DNA from: Tillus elongatus | Lineage: Eukaryota > Arthropoda > Insecta > Coleoptera > Cleridae | Direction: 5' to 3' | Assembly: GCA_964006375.1 (NCBI GenBank) | Contig: OZ023270.1 | Coordinates: 71,638,082-71,702,081, forward strand | Length of the DNA: 64,000 bases | In this document: positions 37,801 to 46,273 of the stretch, in pieces | How positions within the stretch are numbered: the stretch's first letter is position 1 | Layout of the letters: every line of letters begins with the position of its first letter | Translations under genes and position numbers: made by a program | The notes under the pieces: generated by a model | What the model was told of the DNA's origin: nothing | What the model saw: the letters and a program-made list of their open reading frames with translations, nothing else | The model's database searches: none

Positions 37801-40272
37801 TACTCGGGAGCGGGGTTCCGGAAGGGTGCCGCCTTGGGTTGAGTGCTGGCGACTGTCGTGTGTCTAGACGACCCGGAGGGGGTTGACAGCTCTGATGAGT
37901 GGTAAACACCCGGAGTTTGGGGCCCCCACTGTGTGATTCGGAACGGACGGACGGCCTCGCTTGTGCAATGCTCGAGAGCGGGGCTCGATGGGATGTCGCC
38001 TTGAGTGTAGCACTGGTGGGTGTCGGGTCTAGACGAACCCGGAGGAGAGCTGAGATCTTCAGGGGTGGAATAAAACTAAGGGTTGAGGCCTCTTCTGTGA
38101 GCTTTGAAACGGACAAACGACCCCACTTGGATGCTGCTCGGATGCAGGACTTCATGATACTGCACCAAGTCAAACACTGACGAATGTCTGGTCCAGACGA
38201 ACTCGAAGAGAGGTTATCTCTCTTTGAGCTTTGAGACGGGCAAGCGACTTCGCTCAGATGGCAGTACATCTGTCAAACAAAGTTTCACCTCCCAGGTGTC
38301 GTCTCCTGTCGGAGGCTCGATTTGTTGGGTGAAATTCAAGCTAACGCTGGCAGGTGTTGGACCTGGACGAACCCGGAGGTGGCTGGGGTCTCTAGGGGTG
38401 GATTACACCTGGAGACTTGGGTCTACTATGTGAGCATCGATACAGGCTAACGACCCCGCCTGGATGCTGCTCGAAGGCGGGACTTCATGATACCGCCTCG
38501 AGTCAATGAAACACTGGTGGGGGTCTGGTGCAGGTGAGGCTGGGGGGAGGCAGACATCTCTGGGAAGTGATATGCACCCGCAGTTTGGCGCCTCCATTGT
38601 GGCCTCAGAGACTGACAATTGGCCTCGCTTGGTTGTTACTCGGGAGCGGGGTTCCAGATGATACCGCCCTGGATTGAGCCCTGGCGTGTGTCGTGTGTCC
38701 AGACGTCCCGGGGGGCTCTGATCTCTGATGAGTGGTAAACACCCGGAGTTTGGAGTCCATACTGTGTGCTATGAAACGGACAGACGGCCTCGCTGGGGTG
38801 TGCTCGGGAGCGGGACTCGATGGGATGTTGCCTTGAGTCTTAACACTGTTAGGTGTCAGGTTTGGAAGAGCCTGAGGGGAGCTGAGATCTCTAGCGGTGG
38901 ATTACAACTGGAGATTAGATGCTGCTCGAGATTTGGACTTCATAATACCGCCTCGAGGCAAACACTGACGGATGTCGGGTCCAGACGAACTTGGAGAGAG
39001 GTTATCTCTCTTTGAGCTTCGAAACGGGCAAGCGTATTTACTCAGATGGCAGTACACCTGCCAAACAAACTTTCACCCTCAAGAAAAGATCGACTCCCTC
39101 AGGGAGCTGGAATTGATGGGTGAAATCTAAATAATTAGATGTGAGCCAGAATAGACCTAAGGTCGCGGTGGAGGGACTGGAATAGCCCACTCACAATAAA
39201 ATCTAATCTAATCTCTACATATTGCTGCCTGTTTTATGTACACTCGACTGATTTATGTACACAGTGGCAGGGCTCAGTTTTTGAGGCATGCCGATTTTCA
39301 TGCCTATGATACGAGAGGGGCCCAACATCTGGAAGGTCCGTATTCACCCTGTGGGAGGGGCACAACAAGCCATAAATTATCACTGTGTAAATATTTGTCA
39401 CGAGCTTCCAGACGTCTTGAAGAGCATGCCAACAGAGTCCATCAAGAAAGAGGTGGGGATGATGTTGAGCCAACATGTCTTATTCTGTCACAGAACATTT
39501 TGATAAGTTTTAAATTGTTATATTGGGCCTAAATTTTATGGTTTGTTCTATCTATATTATGTATGTTTTATTTTGAATGCATTGTAGTTGTGCTATGTTT
39601 ATTTTAATTTGTTATGTAGTAGACATTTTTCCAAAGTTTTTTATATTCATATATGTGTATGTATTTTTTAGTTGTTTGTTTTAATCTTGTTTATACTGCA
39701 TGATGTAGTCCTTTGTGCCAAAAAAATAAATATTACTATAGCTTAGGAAGGTTAGCATTTCGTTAATTGATTTTCATTAGTTTTTAAACTTTAAATTATG
39801 GTCGTGTGACCGAATCATTTTAAACAGTGTCGATTGCTAATCTTTTCACTTCAATTTGTAATTTTTTTAAATAATTACATAAGATACATATTTTTGGAGC
39901 GTTAGAGGGCTTCCAGGCTGTTCTGCCGTGGTCCAACTCAAAGAATGGCACAGAAACCATTTTGGAATTCTAAGGAACGCCAGCCATAAAAGTCCAAAAT
40001 CATCAGTACTTATGTCTTTTTTTTTTCTTTCCAGTTCTGACCGGTTAGTGAATGAACAGATTTCTATTGCCATGGAAACTCGTGAACACTTAACCAACCA
40101 GAGACAAACCTTAAAGAGACTGCAGACCAGATTCAATGATATATCAAACCGATATCCACTGATCAATAGCCTTATACAGAGAATCAATTTGAGAAAGAAA
40201 AGAGATTCAATAATTTTAGGTTTAGTTGTAGCCACTTGTACATTTTTGTTGCTGCTTTACATATTTCACTAG
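28791..40272 (+). CDS. GOSR1: Golgi SNAP receptor complex member 1 (GOS28), complete four-exon gene
   Basis: Coding exons are 28791-28815, 31239-31420, 31523-31764 and 40035-40272, all with GT-AG introns in phases 1, 0 and 2. They give 228 residues, the usual family length (about 230-250). GOSR1 is a Qb-SNARE that acts in ER-to-Golgi and intra-Golgi vesicle fusion. The N-terminal helix reads DLRKQARHLENEIDLKLVAF, followed by DTVPLL and MALEIEQLL. The middle has LHTLQRHRDIL and NNRRDVYLKE. The SNARE helix (about residues 145-200) includes IAMETREHLTNQRQTLKRLQ and ends NSLIQRINLRKKRD. A C-terminal anchor of about 20 hydrophobic residues closes with LLLLYIFH. The glutamine in TNQRQTL is the likely zero-layer residue, by family alignment. 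Introns 1 and 3 hold LINEs and mariner remnants, yet no exon is damaged. Confidence 0.96.
29041..29625 (+). mobile_element. LINE 3' fragment in GOSR1 intron 1
   Basis: It encodes, with two frame breaks, the C-terminal region of a CR1/Jockey-type reverse transcriptase: SRAILCEALVLSHLNFASPV, LIQNSCVRLIYGLRK, then TCNRLPDELKNLPAHKFKK. It is heavily 5' truncated and abuts the next LINE. Confidence 0.75.
29645..31024 (+). CDS. LINE reverse transcriptase, uninterrupted but 5' truncated
   Basis: The 459-residue frame contains SLFKKGDPDEIDNYRSISLL, FCDLTKAFDCVGHGTLL, SAGVPQGSVLGPMLFLIYIN and LFADDTTISV, all core reverse-transcriptase blocks, then FPGVVIDSRLLWDKHVDSV of the thumb and RDIHTYGTRQGKN near the end. 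The first 20 or so residues come from the upstream LINE fragment, not from this element. With no endonuclease domain it could not mobilise itself. The open frame suggests a fairly young insertion. Confidence 0.8.
   Translation: MFIFLCCVLLFLYSSPVLAICVHISLFKKGDPDEIDNYRSISLLPVVSKIMEKCMAKQMVKYFEENNLFSAYQFGFRLNKGTKLGILDLVSHILDAYHNNRYDTVLFCDLTKAFDCVGHGTLLVKLEAYNFCAGSVALVRSYLEHRCQSVRCAGVTLGRGEISAGVPQGSVLGPMLFLIYINNLPKCSSSSEFTLFADDTTISVTADSLEGSLGGSVAAQGEAEQWFAANELLINRDKINRMVFSMRQLDETGALLESTKFPGVVIDSRLLWDKHVDSVTGKLSRGLFLLRDLVGSVSVPVLRTAYFADFHSHLSYAILVWGHAAGAKRLFRLQRKAIRVMCGAGYRDDCRALFGHMSMLTLPALYIFKNLMYIKENVGEYQSHRDIHTYGTRQGKNIVPIYWRLERCRSGTGYWAIKLYNKIPAYIRDLPLLKFRNRVREILLRNSFYLVAEFLRFEF
29700..31195 (+). 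mobile_element. 5'-truncated CR1/Jockey-type LINE in GOSR1 intron 1
   Basis: Its reverse-transcriptase and C-terminal region is one open frame to 31024, followed by a 3' UTR that runs nearly to the GOSR1 exon 2 acceptor. It is inserted in the same orientation as the host gene. The endonuclease half is missing. Confidence 0.85.
31239..31420 (+). CDS. GOSR1: GOSR1 exon 2
   Basis: The acceptor AACTTTCAG completes the Asp codon of DLRKQAR. The exon ends LEIEQLLKK before GTAAAT. It lies just 3' of the intron-1 LINE. Confidence 0.95.
31523..31764 (+). CDS. GOSR1: GOSR1 exon 3
   Basis: It encodes LNHVNERMAEQ through ENQHIH and ends ACAA|GTAAGT, splitting an Asn codon. Confidence 0.95.
31998..33590 (-). 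mobile_element. Antisense Jockey-like LINE in GOSR1 intron 3, same family as the 46-49 kb element
   Basis: The plus strand starts with a T-rich tail then TTTCAACAACACACGACGAG, the antisense of the family's 3' end. It runs through YADDSTLRS (about 32880-32900), GVPQDSALAPTLFLLYN and LDISKAFDQVWHAVLL. About 60 bp missing near 33290 fuse TADLL-side sequence to SVISKV-side sequence. It is 5' truncated at about 33585 and frame-broken. Confidence 0.88.
34050..34430 (+). pseudogene. Mariner transposase C-terminal remnant
   Basis: In one frame 34130-34420 reads LQDNAPAHKSHVAILTIGDL with Q-S-L-E-H-S-P-D following, then LFPKLKISLKGLQF. These are the second and third catalytic regions and the C-terminus of a mariner transposase. 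Stops interrupt it and the Asp expected before Y in the PSDY box is replaced in PPNY. It is in GOSR1 intron 3. Confidence 0.7.
34869..36044 (-). mobile_element. LINE inserted into the mariner, with 10-bp target duplication
   Basis: TCGTTCTCTG flanks both sides (34859-34868 and 36045-36054). The tail appears on the plus strand as TTTATTTATTTATTTATT. The 1176-bp copy is 5' truncated within the reverse transcriptase. Confidence 0.9.
35039..36034 (-). CDS. Truncated LINE reverse transcriptase, open frame
   Basis: The 331-residue frame starts just upstream of GIPQDSNLGPLLFLLFINDI, then LLFADDLKLYSS, the catalytic box, KDLGTLYDKHLSFTGH and a thumb/C-terminal domain ending SDKAEVT. The first half of the reverse transcriptase and the endonuclease are missing. 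It resembles the LINE at 18581-20450. The long open frame suggests a fairly recent insertion. Confidence 0.8.
   Translation of the reverse strand: MRKHYVQYVFYNGFKSEPFTAASGIPQDSNLGPLLFLLFINDISSVISGNHLLFADDLKLYSSVHIIGDCSRLQVDLDNLQLWCVENRLELNVSKCNVMTYTIKTSRIAFPYKVGGIPLARTETHKDLGTLYDKHLSFTGHIQTITASCLKLIGFIMRNSRPFSNLDSLKILYFAYIRSRLEYCSLVFDPFYTVHIGALEDVQRKFLKHLVYRASGTYPQMGCDHGQLLMQTGIPSLYSRRKVASVMFLHNSFHGKVDCPDLLMQLNFSVPRAASRVMRVFKPPIPRANSYMKSPVYIMSSDFNDIANLCDFYSDKAEVTCILAISYFVSY
36626..37385. other. Intron 3 sequence without recognised features
   Basis: GC content rises at 36960-37290, but no exon or element was recognised there. Confidence 0.4.
37386..39545 (+). mobile_element. LINE C-terminal fragment split by the 168-bp-unit retroposon
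   Basis: The left piece 37386-37597 encodes YSNFHSIATYGLLIWGGHSE and KKALRVLTSSWFHDSCRPL. The right piece 39228-39545 encodes DFHAYDTRG-like and NICHELPDVLKSMPTESIKK sequence with frame breaks. The reading SAYILLPVLC continues across the insertion when one target copy is ignored. It belongs to the same group as the LINEs at 14.4 and 29.7 kb. Confidence 0.82.
37598..39215 (+). mobile_element. Non-coding retroposon of about eight diverged 168-bp units, complete, with 12-bp target duplication
   Basis: TACATATTGCTG flanks both sides (37586-37597 and 39216-39227). The 5' end reads GTCCCCTGTGGGTCCAGGG, then CTTGCCTGTCATAAAAGGCG. The body is an array of units with GACTTCATGATACCGCCTCG-type, AAACACTGGTGGG-type and GGTAAACACCCGGAG-type blocks. 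The 3' end (39070-39195) has a stem-loop CTCCCTCAGGGAG, GTGGAGGGACTGGAATAGCC and a simple tail AATAAAATCTAATCTAATCT. This 3' end is shared with the LINE at 63765-64000. No open frame has protein-like content. It is read as LINE-dependent. Confidence 0.82.
39546..40034. other. End of GOSR1 intron 3
   Basis: AT-rich sequence with no recognised element up to the acceptor at 40033-40034. Confidence 0.4.
40035..40272 (+). CDS. GOSR1: GOSR1 exon 4 (SNARE helix and membrane anchor)
   Basis: The acceptor TTTCTTTCCAG leads into SDRLVNEQISIAM. The exon contains the membrane anchor and the TAG stop. Confidence 0.95.
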
Positions 40273-40401
40273 TTGACTTCAGAATTTAAGAGCATTTCTA
40301 TTGAAAAGGGATAATATAGGATAAGAAAAATATAGACAACTAAGGTTACAAAACAACTAAACATAAAAAGATGATGATATGGGAAGTACTGCATAGTAAG
40401 T

Positions 40402-41829
<1,428 letters not shown>

Positions 41830-42115
41830 TGGTGAGCCTTTATCCCCTTATCATATGACGTCTAAGATCTTCTGGTGTTTGAATAGGATAAGTATAAACT
41901 TTTTCTTTGAGAAAACCCCACACAAAGAAATTCAAAGGGGTTAAATTGGGAGAACGTGGAGGTCATGAAACTGGAATCCCATGTCTCATGCATCTCCTTG
42001 GGTAATTGGCATCTAACCAAGTCATATATCTGCAAAGTGAGCTGGACATTCATCTAACTGGAACCAAGCCTGGAGTCTTGAACTAATTGGTACTTCATCC
42101 CACATATCAGGGTGT
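41830..42115 (-). pseudogene. Tc1/mariner-like DDE transposase C-terminal remnant
   Basis: In one minus-strand frame the sequence reads RHGIPVS then PPRSPNLTP, FVWGFLKEKVYTYPIQTPED and LRRHMIRG. This is the third catalytic region and C-terminus of the insect DDE transposases that carry the HTH domain of the DUF4817 type. The Asp normally in SPDLTP is Asn. Stops precede and follow it. Confidence 0.65.
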
Positions 42116-42224
42116 TCAGTTTATAAAAACTGTAGAAAATGTTCACCATTAACTCATTCTGGCAAAAAAATATGGCCCAAACAATTGCTGGCTAAAAATT
42201 CTCGATGATTCGGTAAAGTGCAGT

Positions 42225-42800
42225 ATGATTTCTACCAAGAAGACAGGCAGTCTTGTTTCCATCCAGCCACTCCACGAAATCCTTCGCTTATCCACAGCCA
42301 CTGACCGACCTCCGGTGCTTTCCCATGGCCTCAGTTCATCTATCTAGGGCGTTGGAGACCACTTTCCTACCTATGCTTATAGCAGGCTCTGGGCCACAGA
42401 ACGGCCACCGTGAACCAAGCCTTGCTGGGTCATTCACCACCTCATTCCCTGCCACGACACAGTGTCCCGGAACCCACATAAGCTGTACCTTCTTTGTCCT
42501 GGCCAGATCCCCAAGAGCGCCTGCACACTTCTGAATGCTGGTTGCTCTAATTCTTGACTATCCGAGCAAATGTAAACACTTTTTTCGGAGCTCGTCCTCA
42601 CATCCTGTCGAATAGCCACAGATAGGATAGTGTACACCTCCGTTTCGAATGCTGTGGTGGTATATGCACCCAGAGCATAGCTCTCTCGTAACGCCAGGCC
42701 TATAATATATATTTCTACCCCAGAGAAAGCTGCTTCTCCAGATGTGATCCATCAGTTAAACAGATCATGCTAGCAGGCTGCAAAGCAACCTCATTATCGC
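42225..42800 (-). mobile_element. RNase-H segment of a LINE, same family as 58430-60023
   Basis: On the minus strand 42740-42775 gives ASMICLTDGSHLEKQ, the first RNase-H Asp box. The stretch near 42590-42620 gives YICSDSQ, the second. The stretch near 42420-42500 gives VPGHCVVAGNEVVND, the third, with frameshifts between. The frames match those at 59.1-59.5 kb closely. It is truncated at both ends. Confidence 0.78.
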
Positions 42801-44769
42801 TCCATTGACACTTGCTGGGGGCTTTATGGTGTTAATTCTGCATGTTACCGCTCAGCAGGAGAATCACTTTTTTCTGTGGAAGTGGGTTTTGACAGGTGGC
42901 CGCCCACGTTTGCAAATATCATTGTTTTTATTTTACACAGCGCTCTAGGAATTATTGCTGGTTTGGAATCAACTAATTTCATCACTTTCTAGTTGCTTTC
43001 TCTTTAAGAGAATCCAGAGATTTATACAAAAACATCTACATAATTCTCAAATACCTCTTTTTTGGCCTAATATAAATTCGGTAATCACCAAGCATGAAAT
43101 CTTACAAATGTACCTTACTCATATTATTATAGATGTTGATGGCCTATAGATATGATTTCATTTATTATGTATTATCTTCTTTTTTAAAATCTTACATCAG
43201 AAGTTGGTTTAATCCCCACATAAGTTGACATTACATTTGATATTTCATTATCAAACCATGATACTGGTTAACCATCTATGTTATCAATATATTAAACAAG
43301 TTTAACCAAAGTCAGAAAATCGAGTCATAGAGATATTTGTAATGATTGCAATAAAAATAACAAAACTGATGAAAGTAATAAAATGATATTTTTGTTTTAA
43401 TAAATGATATTTTATATCTTGTTTTTATGTTGTATGTTGAAGTCTGCTAGTTAGAATTAATATGGAGATTTTGTGTAAGAAAATGTGTGATAGTAGTAAT
43501 CTATAATCACTTATGATTCCCTAAAGTTAAGAATAACCAAATGTAAATCCTACGTAAGTGTTTACTGAATTTAGGTATTGTTGTATATTTAATAAATATA
43601 AAATATATTTTCTACTCAAAACAATCTTTAATTTTTGTCTTGCCTGACATCCCGCTGCTTAATAGACTAGAGATAATAATTAACATGTCCAGAGACTTAA
43701 ACTGAAACCCCAGATTTTAGTGTTTAAATGTAATCTTATGCTGGATCAACTTATATCAACTTGATTCAAAAATGCTTATGAAACTAAATCCCTCTAATCT
43801 AAATATGATGCTTTCATGGTCCTTATTGTATAAACAATATATTAAAAAATAAGTCCACTAGTGGCTGAGTGGATCCAAAAAACGGACATGAAACAGGACA
43901 ATCTATACCCCCACTAGTGGATGATTGGGCTGCTGGCCTGGACCCAATCTCTACTATGTGATTGACTGGACTACTGGACTTAAAAAGCTGACATGTGACA
44001 GGTCAATATCACATTCGTATTGCAATTGAAGCAATTTCAAATTACGCGGCAATCTTATGTCCACGACATTGATTACAATTCTATCAATGGGTGCGTTCAG
44101 CCGACAACATAGAAGGTTTATAGCGTAGTGAGGTTAAATGGTGACTGTCAACCAATCAGAGATGAAAGTGGGAAGACGTCACACGTATTCCCAATTTAAA
44201 TCTAGTGGAATAATAGTGCATTGAATATTGAAATCAGCCGCCATTTTTATGTACGTCTTTTCAAAGTTATGTTCTTTTTGAACTTATAACAAGATTAAAC
44301 ATTTAATAATAAGTGAAAATTAAGATTTTTTCACAGAGTATAACAGAAAGTATTAAAGTTTTAGGATATTAATCGATTTCAAATTAATGGACTCAATTAA
44401 TTGTTTACCTTGAAAATGATAAAAAAATAAATTAATATTTATGAAATTATAAAATATGCCTCAAATTGGACAGAATGTTTTTCTTCTAAACAACAACCTA
44501 GGTTTTTAATTATTTTAATAGTTTATTTACCCATTTTACTGGATATTTCTTATTTGATAATATGCAACTAATCACAATAAGTAGATTATTTAAGTTTATA
44601 ATATTTATGTAGGCATGTATTTGTACATACAAAATAGTAGGTTTATAATTTTTACAATTCATTTCTAAGCAAAAGACTCATACATCTTATATTTGATTTT
44701 AAAATACTAGTAAATTGTGCTAGAGCAATAAGTAAATTAATAATATAGGTATTTTTTCCCTCAGGGCTC
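42801..44769. other. Intergenic DNA
   Basis: Mostly AT-rich. An imperfect repeat with CCACTAGTGG occurs at 43857-43920. The stretch 44090-44260 is less AT-rich, with GCCGCCATTTTT, and could be a promoter, but no coding exon follows on either strand that I can support. Confidence 0.35.
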
Positions 44770-45185
44770 GTCCGCGACTTCGCCGCCCCTAAAGCACTGC
44801 AGCCTTTGGTTTATTGTGTATGCCCTTTGTCTTTTTACTCCACCCATCCCAAAATCACTGTACCTTGAACTAGTCTGCACAGCGATTGGTAGGATGAAGT
44901 TTTATATTGCTCTGTCTCCGGTCTAGACTGACCGTAGAGCTTTACACACGCACAAGATGTGCTGGGCTGATTCCTCTCCCTCGCCGCAGAGTCTGCATGC
45001 GAGGTCCCCTTCGACCCGCCCCATTTTATGCAGGTGTTTCTTGACGGCCATATGTCCCGTCAAGAGACCTGTTATGTTTCTGAGCTGTCCTCTGCTAAGA
45101 TTTAGCAGCTCAACAGCTCTCTTTGAACTGGGTTCGTCAATTATTGACTCATGCCTTCGCCACTGCTTGGCAACTAACATATAAA
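44770..45185 (-). mobile_element. LINE 3' fragment with C-terminal zinc-knuckle
   Basis: The minus-strand frame 45180-44923 encodes LRNITGLLTGHMAVKKHLHK, then CRLCGEGEESAQHILCVC. This is the C-x2-C-x7-H-x4-C-type motif at the C-terminus of RNase-H-bearing LINEs. 3' UTR-like sequence follows down to about 44770. Confidence 0.78.
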
Positions 45186-45215
45186 TAGTCGTTATAGTCT
45201 TTATTCACTTAGTTT

Positions 45216-45300
45216 ACTCATCCCCTTGATGACGCTAACTTTGTTAGCGAAACGATCGTTGGGTAAAAAATCATATTTTATCTGTTGTAATTGGGCATAC
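45216..45300 (+). repeat. Fragment of the palindromic MITE family
   Basis: ATGACGCTAACTTTGTTAGCG followed by AAACGATCGTTGGGT matches the cores at 13085-13120 and 4335-4360. Only about half of the element is present. Confidence 0.6.
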
Positions 45301-46195
45301 TTTTATAAACCAACTGAAATTTATCTGGCCAGATTGAGAACTTTTATTTTAAGACTACCTTTAACACTTTTTCTCATCTACATAAGCTATTATTTGAAAC
45401 CTATCGTTAACTGATATATTTATTTTTACTTGAAAAACCTTTTTTTTAATTACTGTTCAGTTTTTAATACGTGTAATAAAGAATATTGTTGAATTTTGCT
45501 ATTGAGTCTCATTGAATACAGCGTTGCCCGCCTTTTTCCTCTCTCACACAAGAACACATTAGGGTTGTTATATCTTTATCTAGATACCTAAATTAACATC
45601 TCTAGCACCACCAAATTTTGCACTAGAAGTGTTAAAATATAAGCTTATAGGCAAGATTGCTCCCCAAATAAAGTAAGTACAATTTATTATTACTCCCCTC
45701 CAATAATAATTTTACTTTAACATCTTTAAACATCAAATTTAACATTAAACATTAGGAAACCACTTGCAAATACCTCATTTTAAATTTACAATACTAAGAC
45801 ATCAAATTGTAAATTTTCAAGTTAAGAAAAAGTGGTGAGTGTTTTAATTGAAGTTAATCATAAGGGAAAATTACTTATAAGTGGGGATCTAGAGTGTTGT
45901 AACACCCAGCAAACAAATAGCAGTAGGATGCTGAAACACGTGATGATATAGACACCACAGACAAGGAGAAGGAGGGGATAACAAAAAATTAGCTCTCATG
46001 AAAATATTGAGACGGAAATAAAAAGGCGAAATCTATTAGAAAACCCGCGGAGAAATAATACGAAGTAAGCGTTAAATAATCCCGGCCTGACATAGATATC
46101 CAGTGTGTCGCAGCGTGTCAAAATCTGGTAAGACATTGGTTCAAGTCTTATTAGCCTTGGAAAAAACATAAATGGATTTTATGTTTGTTTAAATA
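45301..46195. other. Intergenic DNA without recognised features
   Basis: No exon, RNA or repeat was recognised. Confidence 0.35.
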
Positions 46196-46273
46196 TTTCA
46201 ACAACACACCACGAGGGCTTATAGCCTAAATACTATCGTACCGTGGGTATCGACAAGGAGGAAAGAGGCAACT

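Noticed and set aside
37598..38433. Short open frames within the unit retroposon as genes
   Set aside because: Frames change from unit to unit, match no family and overlap on both strands. The repeat explains them.
44090..44270. GC-richer segment with GCCGCCATTTTT as a promoter or first exon
   Set aside because: No downstream exon, initiator or reading frame could be supported on either strand.
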